Shown piece by piece: positions 25,508-33,985 of a DNA stretch of 54,098 nucleotides. Origin of the DNA: CALVUJ01 sp045128835 (GTDB lineage: Bacteria > Bacillota_I > Bacilli_A > RFN20 > DUOF01). Below the pieces are notes generated by a model that worked only from the letters and a program-made list of their open reading frames with translations, was not told the DNA's origin and ran no database searches. Positions within the stretch are counted from its first letter, which is position 1. Each line of letters begins with the position of its first letter. The translations under genes and the position numbers were made by a program. The stretch is from contig JBGVRX010000020.1 of the NCBI GenBank assembly GCA_045128835.1, forward strand, positions 1 through 54,098, given 5' to 3'.

Positions 25508-26380
25508 GTGGACTTTTATGATCAATTAATCCAAGATGACCAATTAAAGGGAATGTTTGAAAACTGGGGATACGAGGATAAAATTATAATTGCAAGATGT
25601 AATGACTTGTTATACAAAATTAAAAGCCATTTATATACTTTTAGTTATGAGAGTGTAAAAGAAGGCGTTAGTAAGGATATTACATTTAATGATGCATGTA
25701 TCAATGATATTGTTCAAATAAGAAAACTTCTAAGTATGCTTCCTAAATCTCATTTGAGTTCATTACAAACCTTAGGTATTATTGTTGTAGCACCTGAGGG
25801 AGTAAAATCAAAACCATTTATTCCGTTTAATGATATCGTTATTAAAAACATGGAGAAGGTATTTGATGACATTTTAGGTCAATATAAAACTAAAAGAAAT
25901 GAGATCTTAGCCAACTCTACATTGAAAACAATGATTAGAGGTATTTGTTTTGAAGAGAATAAGCAACTAGTAGATTTAAAAGAAAGACTATTAGATTCAG
26001 TAGAAACAAAGAATGTCAATATGATTAAAGATTGTGTTAATTTGATAATTCAAACTTTAAAATTAGAATATCATTTACAAAGATGCGAAGTAGAAACTTA
26101 TTATGAGTTTACTAAAGATAAAGCTGCTCAAGATTCAATCTCTTATACATTACAAGAGGCTATAAAAGGATTAGAAAGATCTTGTGAAGAAACAAAAGAA
26201 GTTTTAAAAACTTTAGAAATAGATATGAAAAGACTTATTAAACCGCATGTCTTAATTGTACAAAAGGGTATGAGTCCTTATGATACTATTAGTGAGAACT
26301 ATTATTTAGAAGAATTATGGGAACAAATAAAGATTTTAAATAAGCTTTGCATCAAACTTTCAGAAATTATACTTGGATAG
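25508..26380 (+). CDS. hypothetical helical protein
   Basis: 290 residues from a GTG start placed 5-6 nt after AGGAGGGG, the strongest ribosome site nearby. The protein is almost all alpha-helix, has no signal or membrane segment and no motif I can name. A moderately hydrophobic strand-like piece (TLGIIVVAPEGVKSKPFIPF) sits near 95. It is followed 14 bp later by a lipoprotein gene, so they may be co-transcribed. Cytoplasmic protein of unknown function. Confidence 0.6.
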   Translation: MDFYDQLIQDDQLKGMFENWGYEDKIIIARCNDLLYKIKSHLYTFSYESVKEGVSKDITFNDACINDIVQIRKLLSMLPKSHLSSLQTLGIIVVAPEGVKSKPFIPFNDIVIKNMEKVFDDILGQYKTKRNEILANSTLKTMIRGICFEENKQLVDLKERLLDSVETKNVNMIKDCVNLIIQTLKLEYHLQRCEVETYYEFTKDKAAQDSISYTLQEAIKGLERSCEETKEVLKTLEIDMKRLIKPHVLIVQKGMSPYDTISENYYLEELWEQIKILNKLCIKLSEIILG

Positions 26381-26394
26381 TAAGGAGTGATTTT

Positions 26395-27132
26395 ATGAAA
26401 AAATTATTATTAATGATTCTTATGATATTGCCTTTAGCAATTGTTAGTGGATGTTCATGTCATAAGTTCGATATTTCAACATATGAAAGTGCAGTAAAAA
26501 ACTTTAATAACAGTACAGCGTTTGAGTATGAGTTAACAATTACAACAAAAGTAGATGGTAATGATTACTATACTCGTGAAGAAAGCAAAAACAAATATTT
26601 GTTAACTACAACAGGTGAAGTATATGATTTTTCTTCAGAAATGAAGAGTTATAAAATCTTAACTCCTGCAAATTCACCAGAAGGTGCTCCTTCTCTTATC
26701 TATGAATTATACCGCTATTATGTAGGAGAAGAGAATAAATTCTATACTAAGGAAATTGCAGAAAATTCTAGAGAATTAAAGAAAGTTGAAACTATTAGTT
26801 ATACTGAAAAATACAGTGATTTAACTAGCCCATACAATAGAGCTAATTTAGTTCCTGTATTCACTAGTGCTGATTTAGGTGGTTTCCAAATTTCTAATAT
26901 TGAAGGCAAAAATGGATTCAGTACATCTTTGTTTACTGCTCCAGTTTCTAGTCATTTACAAAGTACTGATGAACTTGCTTTATATAGTATTACTATGAAT
27001 AAAGATTTCTATTTTGAGACTATCGAATTTGTAGTAGTAAATGGAGCAACTACAACAACATATCAATATAAGTTCTTAAACTTCAATAATGATGTAGAAC
27101 TAGTTTTCCCAGCAGAGTTAGTATCTTACTAA
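26395..27132 (+). CDS. lipoprotein, unknown
   Basis: 245 residues from the ATG at 26395 (AAGGAGTGATTTT). The signal peptide MKKLLLMILMILPLAIVSGC ends in a lipobox VSGC, so Cys20 should be lipidated and the signal cut by LspA. The mature part is rich in beta-strand and Thr/Tyr (FEYELTITTKVDGNDYYTRE), with a pattern of paired strands like LolA/outer-surface-type carriers or 'DUF'-type beta proteins seen in many gut Bacilli lipoproteins. It resembles the first half of the 43464 lipoprotein in general style. Function unknown; exposed on the outer face of the membrane. Confidence 0.75.
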   Translation: MKKLLLMILMILPLAIVSGCSCHKFDISTYESAVKNFNNSTAFEYELTITTKVDGNDYYTREESKNKYLLTTTGEVYDFSSEMKSYKILTPANSPEGAPSLIYELYRYYVGEENKFYTKEIAENSRELKKVETISYTEKYSDLTSPYNRANLVPVFTSADLGGFQISNIEGKNGFSTSLFTAPVSSHLQSTDELALYSITMNKDFYFETIEFVVVNGATTTTYQYKFLNFNNDVELVFPAELVSY

Positions 27133-27149
27133 GTCTGCTTTCTTTTTAT

Positions 27150-27226
27150 GCCTACATAGCTCAGCTGGATAGAGTAGTGGTCTTCGAAACCATTGGTCGA
27201 GGGTTCGAATCCTTCTGTAGGCGCCA
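27150..27226 (+). tRNA. tRNA-Arg (anticodon TCG)
   Basis: A 77-nt cloverleaf: acceptor GCCTACA (27150-27156) with TGTAGGC (27216-27222), discriminator G, encoded CCA (27224-27226). The anticodon loop CTTCGAA (27182-27188) within stem GTGGT/ACCAT gives anticodon TCG (27184-27186), reading CGA and possibly CGG. The T arm GAGGGTTCGAATCCTTC is standard. Confidence 0.93.
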
Positions 27227-27254
27227 TAAAATAAACTTGTAAAGGGGAATGTTT

Positions 27255-27587
27255 GTGAGTAGAGAATATTTAGGAAAGACAGTAGTAGTTAAAATGGATA
27301 GACCTTTAGGGTGTAAACATCCTAATCATGGTTTTATTTATCCAGTAAATTATGGGTACATACCTAACACAGTTTCTGGTGATGGAGAAGAGTTGGATGC
27401 TTATGTTTTAGGTATTCATAAACCATTAGATGAGTTTGAAGGGGTAGTTATCGCAATTATTCATAGAATTAATGATAATGATGATAAACTTGTTGTTATG
27501 GAAAAAGGAAGAAACTATACAGATGATCAAATAAGAGCTTTAACAGAATTTCAAGAGCAATATTTCAAGTCTGAAATATTGAGATAA
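27255..27587 (+). CDS. short inorganic-pyrophosphatase-like protein
   Basis: 110 residues from the GTG at 27255, 7 nt after AAAGGGG; the ATG at 27249 is only one base after that site. It matches the start and middle of family I soluble pyrophosphatase: GFIYPVNYGYIPNT, then DGEELDAYVLG where the family has DxDPxDV, then NDNDDKLVV and a helix like the family's FF-EHYK (FQEQYFK). The family is usually about 170 residues, so the C-terminal third is missing, and the second Asp of the signature is Glu. Short forms like this occur in Firmicutes; activity on pyrophosphate is uncertain. It follows tRNA-Arg and precedes a DUF2185 gene by 11 bp. Confidence 0.7.
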   Translation: MSREYLGKTVVVKMDRPLGCKHPNHGFIYPVNYGYIPNTVSGDGEELDAYVLGIHKPLDEFEGVVIAIIHRINDNDDKLVVMEKGRNYTDDQIRALTEFQEQYFKSEILR

Positions 27588-27598
27588 GGAGAAAATGT

Positions 27599-27967
27599 AT
27601 GGCAAATTATAGTGTAAATGTAAAAAAATTCAAATTAAAAAAAGAGGATATAAAACAATTAATTGGCGGTGAAGCAAATAGAGGTTGTTTTGCTACAGAT
27701 AAAATAACAGTAGAAGGCAGAAAAATAGGTTATATGCAAAGATTGAAACCAGATGCTGATTCTAGTTTTCCTGATAGTGGATGGAGATTTTTTGCAGGGG
27801 ATGAAGATGAAGTTTATTTGAGTGATTCTGCTAATATTGAAATATTTGATTTGAATACGATTTGTAACTACGATCCAGAAATTATTCCTTTATTAAATGC
27901 TCCATACAACACTGCTTATTATCGTGATGAAGATGGTAAGTTTGTTGAAGAAAAAATAGAAGAATAA
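27599..27967 (+). CDS. DUF2185 (Imm33-like) protein
   Basis: 122 residues, ATG after AAGGAGAA. The stretch from IGYMQRL through DSGWRFFAGDED to IEIFDLNTICNYDPEIIPLL is the typical DUF2185 core, a small domain found alone in many Firmicutes and also among immunity proteins of polymorphic toxins (Imm33). Here no toxin gene is next to it, and the neighbour is a pyrophosphatase-like gene with which it shares a transcript, so a housekeeping or unknown role is as likely as immunity. Cytoplasmic, single domain. Confidence 0.7.
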   Translation: MANYSVNVKKFKLKKEDIKQLIGGEANRGCFATDKITVEGRKIGYMQRLKPDADSSFPDSGWRFFAGDEDEVYLSDSANIEIFDLNTICNYDPEIIPLLNAPYNTAYYRDEDGKFVEEKIEE

Positions 27968-27988
27968 TTAAATTTGCATTTTATTATT

Positions 27989-28015
27989 AAGAATGATTTA
28001 TCATTCTTTTTTTTT
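27989..28015 (+). terminator. intrinsic terminator
   Basis: AAGAATGA (27989-27996), loop TTTA, TCATTCTT (28001-28008), then eight or more T. Confidence 0.85.
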
Positions 28016-28118
28016 ATACTATTTTTTAGGTTAAAATTGTATAAATTAGTTTGCTTATTTGTCTTTTATTTGCTACAATTTCAAAGCATAGTAAATGTAA
28101 GGAGCAGTTGGAGGAATT

Positions 28119-28979
28119 ATGGAAGAGATTTTAGAGTGTGTTGAGGAAGGGGAACTCTTAAAGAAGTTTCAGAATTTATATAACGACGGTGAATACAGTA
28201 ATTGTGTTACATATATAGAGAAGAAATTGTCAGTTTTTTCTAATAAATTTTATGATATTATGATTATTTATTTGAATTCGTTAATAAATGTTGGAGAAAA
28301 AGAAAAAGCTTTAAAATTAGTTAAAGAAGAACTTTCAATGCCGTATATCCCTATGAATTTTGAAGATAAGTTTTTAGAAATATATAAAGAAGTTGCCTAT
28401 ATTGAAAAAGCGGGCAAAGAATATAATTTGTCTAGAGAAAAAATAGAGGAGATTTTGTGCGTTGAAGAAGATAAAAATTTAATTATTTTAGCTATTGTTG
28501 AGTTGTGTAAACTTAATATTAGAGATTTCTTTAGTAGTATAAGAGAATTCTTTAAAAGAGATGTTAAAACGGTTTATAAAGTTATGCTTGTTGACGCAAT
28601 GAGAGGACAAGGTGTAACTAATGAATTTGTTTTGGTAAACAAAGGAATGGAATATAAAGTTGTTCCATCTTTTTGTGAAAACGTATTGGAGAGCAAACCA
28701 TATGTTGAAATAGGTAAAATTATTGAAGATAAGATAGGCACAAAAGATGTAAATGTATGCAGTAATGCATTAGAAAATTTGATGTTATATCTAAGTGATA
28801 TTTATCCTAATGAAGTTGATGAAAAAGAGTATAGTTATATTGCATGTGCTTTGCATTATTATGTAAGCAAAATGTATGATGAAAGCATAAATATTGATTA
28901 TTTCGCGCCACTTTATGGTGTTGAAGAAGAAAAATGTACATCATATTTAAAAGAATTGGAAAGTGCTTGTTCAATATAA
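28119..28979 (+). CDS. TPR-like/DUF3196-type protein upstream of tig
   Basis: 286 residues, all helical, with tandem helix pairs of TPR style near the N-terminus (LYNDGEYSNCVTYIEKKL, then a helix pair ending in VGEKEKALKLVKEEL). A family of such proteins (DUF3196 in mollicute relatives; YsoA in B. subtilis) sits directly before tig, and this gene has that position. No catalytic motif. The ATG follows GGAGGAATT. It ends only 58 bp before the tig ATG, but tig has its own strong promoter. The role is probably protein-protein contact; the family match is by position and fold, not by clear motifs. Confidence 0.6.
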   Translation: MEEILECVEEGELLKKFQNLYNDGEYSNCVTYIEKKLSVFSNKFYDIMIIYLNSLINVGEKEKALKLVKEELSMPYIPMNFEDKFLEIYKEVAYIEKAGKEYNLSREKIEEILCVEEDKNLIILAIVELCKLNIRDFFSSIREFFKRDVKTVYKVMLVDAMRGQGVTNEFVLVNKGMEYKVVPSFCENVLESKPYVEIGKIIEDKIGTKDVNVCSNALENLMLYLSDIYPNEVDEKEYSYIACALHYYVSKMYDESINIDYFAPLYGVEEEKCTSYLKELESACSI

Positions 28980-29008
28980 TTGAACTAACAAAATGAATTT
29001 GCTATAAT
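28980..29008 (+). promoter_or_regulatory. sigma-A promoter of tig
   Basis: TTGAAC (28980-28985), 17 nt, TATAAT (29003-29008), with TG at 29000-29001. Confidence 0.75.
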
Positions 29009-29036
29009 TAATAGGTATTTGGAGGAGAAAAATTAA

Positions 29037-30314
29037 ATGGAAAAGAAAGTTGAAAGAAAAGAAAATTGTAAAAGTGTTATTACATTCAAAGTAGATGGAG
29101 CTGAATGGACAGCTGAAATTGAAAAAGCATATACAAAATTAGAAAAGAAAGTTACAGTTCCTGGTTTCAGAAAGGGAAAAGCACCAAAGGCAATGGTTAG
29201 AAGTAAAATTGCTACTGATGATGTTATGAACGAAGCATTAAATTCAGTTTTAATGGCTAACTATGAAAAAGTTTTAACTGAAGAAAAATTAAACCCAATC
29301 ATTAGACCAGAAATTAGCGTTTCTAAGATTAGTTTTGAAGAAGTTGAAATGACTATTACAGTTGTTGAAGCACCAAGTGTTACTTTAGGTGAATATAAGA
29401 ATATCAAAGTTGAAAAATCAACTATTACAGTTACTGATGAAGAAGTTGAAGTTGAGTTAAAGAACTTACAACAAAAGAATGCAGAAGTATCTGTTAAAGA
29501 TGGAGAAGTTGAATCTGGAAATATCGTTACAATTGATTTTGAAGGATTTGTTGATGGCGTTGCTTTCGAAGGTGGTAAAGCAGAGAAGTATGATTTAGAA
29601 ATCGGTTCTAATACATTCATCCCAGGATTTGAAGATCAAATCATTGGTATGACTACAGGAACAGAGAAAGATATCAATGTTACATTCCCTGAAAACTACG
29701 CAGCACATTTAGCTGGTAAAGCTGCTACATTCAAAATTAAATTACACGAAGTTAAAGAAAAAGTATTACCAGAAATTAATGATGATCTAGCATTAGATGC
29801 AAACTATGAAGGTGTATCTAACCTAGCTGAATTAAAAGATTTCTTCAAAAAACAATTAACTGAAAAGAAAGAACATGAAGCAAATGATGCTGCAGTAAAC
29901 AAATTAATGGATATTATCGTTAAGAATGCTGAATTCGCAGTAGCAGATGAAATCGTTGCAGATGAAGCTAATCATCAATTAGAAGATATCAAACATCAAT
30001 TAAGTCACAGAAATATGGCTTTAGAAACATATTTAGAAATGGTAAACATGACTAGCGAAGACTTAATGACTAAATTAAAAGAAGATGCATTAAGAAACTT
30101 AAAATATGCTTTCACTATGATGAAAATCGCTGAAGTGGAAAAACTAACTGTTAGTAGTGAAGATTTAGAAAAAGCTTATACAGATATTTCTAATATGTAT
30201 GGTATGCCAGTAGAAGATGTTAGAAAAGCTTTAGGAAATAGAGAAGATGGTTTAAGAAGAGATTTATTAAACCAAAAAGTTGTAGAATTCTTAAAAGAAA
30301 CAAACAGTTTATAA
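29037..30314 (+). CDS. tig: trigger factor
   Basis: 425 residues, the usual length. Ribosome-bound chaperone and peptidyl-prolyl isomerase acting on nascent chains. The N-terminal ribosome-binding signature is VPGFRKGKAPKAMVRSKI (near 40-57; G-F-R-x-G-x-x-P). The FKBP domain lies at about 150-250 (GNIVTIDFEGFVDGVAFEGG, IPGFEDQIIGM), and the helical C-terminal arms follow. GGAGGAG serves the ATG. tig-lon-ysxC is the Bacillus order with clpX and lonB absent. Confidence 0.95.
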   Translation: MEKKVERKENCKSVITFKVDGAEWTAEIEKAYTKLEKKVTVPGFRKGKAPKAMVRSKIATDDVMNEALNSVLMANYEKVLTEEKLNPIIRPEISVSKISFEEVEMTITVVEAPSVTLGEYKNIKVEKSTITVTDEEVEVELKNLQQKNAEVSVKDGEVESGNIVTIDFEGFVDGVAFEGGKAEKYDLEIGSNTFIPGFEDQIIGMTTGTEKDINVTFPENYAAHLAGKAATFKIKLHEVKEKVLPEINDDLALDANYEGVSNLAELKDFFKKQLTEKKEHEANDAAVNKLMDIIVKNAEFAVADEIVADEANHQLEDIKHQLSHRNMALETYLEMVNMTSEDLMTKLKEDALRNLKYAFTMMKIAEVEKLTVSSEDLEKAYTDISNMYGMPVEDVRKALGNREDGLRRDLLNQKVVEFLKETNSL

Positions 30315-30339
30315 TTAAAATTTAAAAGGAGGGGTCTTA

Positions 30340-32694
30340 ATGGAATTGGATAAAAATAAAATTTCATTACCATTAGTTGTTACAAGAGGATTTATTATGT
30401 TTCCTCATAACAGTGCTTCTTTAGATATTATTAAAGAAGAGAGCGAAAAAGCAGTTGCAAGAGCTCAAAATAGTTATGATGGTTACTTGATTTTATCTTC
30501 ACAAATTAATACTAAAATAAATGCCGTAGATACAGAAAACATTTACAAAGTAGGTTGTTTATGTCAAATAACAAACAGTAAGTCTAATCCTGATGGTTCA
30601 TTAAAAGTTGGTTTAAGAGCTATTAGTAGAGTAAGAATGGAAACAATTACTCTTGAAGAAGGATTAGTGGCTGAAGGTGCTATTGTAGATGAACTTTCTG
30701 GCGACTACGAAACGGAAGCAGCTTTAGTTAGAGTAATAGCTAAAACATTGAATACCAATAATTTATCTTTTGGTTCTATGCCTGCTCCTGTTGCTAGCAA
30801 CTTAGCTAGAGGTGTTAGTGCTTCAGTTCTTGCTAATACTTTAGCATTCTATTTAGATGTAGATAGAACTAAAAAACAAGCAATCTTAGAAGCTGATAAC
30901 ATTAACGATAAATTAAATATGATTATTGAAAGACTTAATCAAGAAAAATTAATTAATGATATTGAACAAGAAATCAATAATCGTGTTAAAGAAAAATTAG
31001 AAGAAAATCAAAGAGATTACATTTTAAGAGAAAAATTAAGAGTAATTAAAGAAGAACTTGGAGATATCGCTAACAAGGATAAAGATATCGATGAATTAAG
31101 AAGTAAAGTTGAAAATAATCCTTATCCTGAAAATGTTAAAGCAAAAATTCTTGAAGAATTAAAGAAATATGAAATGACTCCTTCAAGTTCTCCAGAAGCT
31201 TCTATTATTAGAACATACATAGATATTTTAACTGAACTTCCTTGGTATCAAATGAGCGAAGAAGTTATTGATATTAATGTAGTAGAAAAAATATTAAATG
31301 AAGATCATTATGGATTAAAGAAACCAAAAGAAAGAATTCTTGAGTATTTAGCAGTTAGAAAATATACAAAGTCTGCTAAATCACCAATTTTATGTTTTAT
31401 GGGTCCTCCTGGTGTAGGTAAAACATCTCTTGCTTTATCGATTGCTAGAGCTATAAATCGTAAGTTTGTAAAGATTTCTTTAGGTGGAGTTCACGATGAA
31501 TCTGAAATTAGAGGACATCGTCGTACTTATATTGGAGCAATGCCTGGTAAAATCATTCAAGGAATGAGAAAAGTAGGAGTTGCAAACCCAGTATTTGTAT
31601 TAGATGAAATTGATAAGTTAGGCAATGACCAAAGAGGAGATCCTGCTAGTGCATTACTAGAGGTATTAGATCCAGAACAAAACCACTTATTCAATGACCA
31701 CTATTTAGAAGAACAATTTGATTTATCAAAAGTATTATTCATTGCTACTGCTAACTATATTGGTAATATTCCTCATGCTTTAAGAGATAGATTAGAAATT
31801 ATTAATTTATCTTCATATACAGAGATTGAAAAATTACATATCGTTAGAAATCACTTGATTCCTAAACAAATTAAGGCTCATGAATTAGAAAAAGAGCATA
31901 TTACTTTCACAGATGATGCAATTCTACATGTAATTAGATATTACACTAAGGAAAGTGGTGTTCGTCAACTTGAGAGATATATTGCTACAATATGTCGTAA
32001 AATCATTACTAATTTCGTAAAGAGCACTGAAAAGAGCATTGAAGTATTAGTAGATGTAAATAAGATAAAAGAGTTCTTAGGTAAAGAATTATTCGATTAT
32101 ACTAAGAAAGAAAAAACAAATCAAATCGGATTAGTAAACGGTTTAGCTTATACTGATTTCGGAGGAGATTTAATTCCAGTTGAAGTAAACTATTTCTCTG
32201 GTAAAGGTAGACTTGTAGTTACAGGTAACCTTGGAGATGTTATGAAAGAATCAGCAAATATTGGATTAGACTATATTAAAGCTAATGCTAAAAAATTAGG
32301 AATTGATGAAACAATATTTGATAAGATTGATATTCATATTCATGTACCAGAGGGTGCTGTACCTAAAGATGGACCTAGTGCTGGTGTTACTATGGCAACT
32401 GCAATTGTAAGTGCTTTAACAAATGAGCCAGTAAGAAATGATGTAGCAATGACAGGAGAAATCACTTTAAGAGGTAATGTATTGCCAATTGGAGGATTAA
32501 AAGAAAAATCTATTTCTGCTCACCGTGCAGGTATAAAAACAATTGTTATTCCTCATGATAATGAAAAGGATTTAGATGAAATTCCTGATGTTGTAAAAGA
32601 TAATGTGAAAATTATTTTTGCAGATCGTATTGAAGAAGTTTTACAAGTAGCGCTTGTAAATGAAGGTGCTAATCATGTTTCTATCCAAAATTAA
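30340..32694 (+). CDS. lon: ATP-dependent protease Lon
   Basis: 784 residues, full length. The N-terminal LON domain starts at ISLPLVVTRGFIMFPHNSA; the AAA+ domain has GPPGVGKTS (near 354) and VFVLDEIDK (near 418); the protease domain has the Ser-Lys dyad in KDGPSAGVTMATA (Ser near 679) and GLKEKSISAHRAG (Lys near 722). It degrades misfolded and some regulatory proteins. AGGAGGGG precedes its ATG 26 bp after tig. The last 20 bases overlap ysxC. No extra LonB-type membrane domain is present. Confidence 0.96.
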   Translation: MELDKNKISLPLVVTRGFIMFPHNSASLDIIKEESEKAVARAQNSYDGYLILSSQINTKINAVDTENIYKVGCLCQITNSKSNPDGSLKVGLRAISRVRMETITLEEGLVAEGAIVDELSGDYETEAALVRVIAKTLNTNNLSFGSMPAPVASNLARGVSASVLANTLAFYLDVDRTKKQAILEADNINDKLNMIIERLNQEKLINDIEQEINNRVKEKLEENQRDYILREKLRVIKEELGDIANKDKDIDELRSKVENNPYPENVKAKILEELKKYEMTPSSSPEASIIRTYIDILTELPWYQMSEEVIDINVVEKILNEDHYGLKKPKERILEYLAVRKYTKSAKSPILCFMGPPGVGKTSLALSIARAINRKFVKISLGGVHDESEIRGHRRTYIGAMPGKIIQGMRKVGVANPVFVLDEIDKLGNDQRGDPASALLEVLDPEQNHLFNDHYLEEQFDLSKVLFIATANYIGNIPHALRDRLEIINLSSYTEIEKLHIVRNHLIPKQIKAHELEKEHITFTDDAILHVIRYYTKESGVRQLERYIATICRKIITNFVKSTEKSIEVLVDVNKIKEFLGKELFDYTKKEKTNQIGLVNGLAYTDFGGDLIPVEVNYFSGKGRLVVTGNLGDVMKESANIGLDYIKANAKKLGIDETIFDKIDIHIHVPEGAVPKDGPSAGVTMATAIVSALTNEPVRNDVAMTGEITLRGNVLPIGGLKEKSISAHRAGIKTIVIPHDNEKDLDEIPDVVKDNVKIIFADRIEEVLQVALVNEGANHVSIQN

Positions 32695-33256
32695 ATTTTT
32701 GATTAGTGCTCCTAATAAGAATTCTTGGCCTAAAGATGAATTAAATGAAATTTGTTTTTTAGGAAAGAGTAATGTAGGAAAATCTAGTTTATTAAATACT
32801 ATTTGTAATAATAGTAAAATGGCTAGAGTTTCTTCTACTCCTGGATGCACTAAACTATTAAATTTCTTTGAAGTTGATAGTACATATAGAATTGTAGATG
32901 CTCCTGGATATGGTTATGCTAAAACATCATTATTAAACGATGAAGCATTTGCTAAAATGATGGATGAATACATTTTTGAAAGAGAAAATGTTAAACTATT
33001 TGTCTTATTAGTAGATTCTAGAAGAGAATTATCTCAAGATGATATTGATTGCTTAGAGATGCTAAAAAGAACTAACAAAGAAGTTGTAGTAGTAGGAACT
33101 AAAGCAGATAAGTTAAATCAAAGTGGTAAGAGTAAATTTACCAAAAATGTAAAAAATAACATTGATGGTAAAGTTTACTTAACTACAACACTAAAAAAGG
33201 AAAGCGTTTTTGGTTTGGTAGAATATATAGATAAAATAGGAAGGCGAACAAAGTAG
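32675..33256 (+). CDS. ysxC: GTPase YsxC/EngB, ribosome large-subunit assembly
   Basis: 193 residues from the ATG at 32675 (GAAGGTG six bases upstream), 20 bp inside lon; the ATG at 32660 lacks spacing from that site. The GTPase motifs are G1 GKSNVGKSS (near 30), G2 TPGCTK, G3 DAPGYG and G4 TKADK (near 142). This protein assists late 50S assembly and is essential in B. subtilis. It ends in a terminator, so tig-lon-ysxC is one unit, with translation of ysxC coupled to lon. Confidence 0.93.
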   Translation: MFLSKIKFLISAPNKNSWPKDELNEICFLGKSNVGKSSLLNTICNNSKMARVSSTPGCTKLLNFFEVDSTYRIVDAPGYGYAKTSLLNDEAFAKMMDEYIFERENVKLFVLLVDSRRELSQDDIDCLEMLKRTNKEVVVVGTKADKLNQSGKSKFTKNVKNNIDGKVYLTTTLKKESVFGLVEYIDKIGRRTK

Positions 33257-33268
33257 CCTTCTTTTTTT
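33240..33268 (+). terminator. intrinsic terminator of tig-lon-ysxC
   Basis: GAAGGC (33240-33245) pairs with GCCTTC (33256-33261), then seven T. The hairpin includes the ysxC stop codon. Confidence 0.85.
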
Positions 33269-33297
33269 GTATAATAATTACTTTTAATTCATAGACT
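33269..33297 (+). promoter_or_regulatory. possible sigma-E-like promoter before spoVID-like gene
   Basis: GTATAAT (33269-33275), 14 nt, CATAGACT (33290-33297). This is near the mother-cell sigma-E pattern (KMATATT, 14-15 nt, CATACAHT; one mismatch in the -10). spoVID of B. subtilis uses sigma-E. AT-rich sequence makes chance matches possible. Confidence 0.35.
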
Positions 33298-33315
33298 TAA
33301 CTAGGAGGTTTTATT

Positions 33316-33984
33316 ATGCAACAAATTAATTTAACGAAAACAATAAACTTTGAAGGGGATATTCAAGACTTATTACTTATAAGTATGGATGATCAAATTG
33401 ATAAAATATATGATAAGGAAGGAATTAAAGTAATAGGTAAAATTCTTATCGGTGGTAAAGTAATGTTAGATGAGGAAAAAGAATTTGATGATACAGTAAA
33501 TATTGATATGTTCCTTATAAATGAAGAAATACTAGATTCTAATAGTCTTAGTATAACTGTTGATGATTTTAATTATAAAATAGATAAAAGTAAATTAATT
33601 TTAGATATTTCCTTAAAAGTAGATGGATTGAAAGAAATAGAAACTAGTTTTCTTTCCTTTGAAGATAATGAAGATGTTCAAGAAGAAATAGAGGAAGAAA
33701 GAAATAATGAAGAAATAGAAGATGTGATTGAAGATAATCTTTTAATAGAAGAACCTGTAGAACTAGACGAAGAAGAAAATAATTGTAAAAAGAGTTTGTT
33801 AAAATCGGTGTTTTCAAGCAAAAAGATAAAAGAAGAGGTCTCGTGGGTTTTACATTGCACTAAAAACGGAGATACTTACGAAAATATTGCTGAAAAATAC
33901 AAAGTTGATTTAAAAAAATTAAAAACAATTAATAATAATGAGGAACTAAAAGAAGGTAAATTGCTCTTTTTGCCTATAGAATAG
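33316..33984 (+). CDS. spoVID: SpoVID-like LysM protein
   Basis: 222 residues. The N-terminal ~115 residues are beta-rich (repeated V-x-G-x-I strands such as KVIGKILIGGKVML); the middle is very acidic (EEIEEERNNEEIEDVIEDN); the C-terminus is one LysM domain (about 178-222: WVLHCTKNGDTYENIAEKY, LKTINN, LKEGKLLFLPIE). N-terminal beta domain, acidic linker and single C-terminal LysM are the plan of SpoVID, the spore coat encasement protein. Position confirms it: in B. subtilis spoVID and ysxE follow the ysxC-hem region, and a YsxE-like gene is next here. Shorter than B. subtilis SpoVID (about 575 residues), mainly in the linker. Confidence 0.65.
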   Translation: MQQINLTKTINFEGDIQDLLLISMDDQIDKIYDKEGIKVIGKILIGGKVMLDEEKEFDDTVNIDMFLINEEILDSNSLSITVDDFNYKIDKSKLILDISLKVDGLKEIETSFLSFEDNEDVQEEIEEERNNEEIEDVIEDNLLIEEPVELDEEENNCKKSLLKSVFSSKKIKEEVSWVLHCTKNGDTYENIAEKYKVDLKKLKTINNNEELKEGKLLFLPIE

Positions 33985-33985
33985 T

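Noticed and set aside
27599..27967. DUF2185 protein as the immunity half of a toxin system
   Set aside because: No toxin-like gene is adjacent; the neighbour is a pyrophosphatase-like gene, so an immunity role is not supported.
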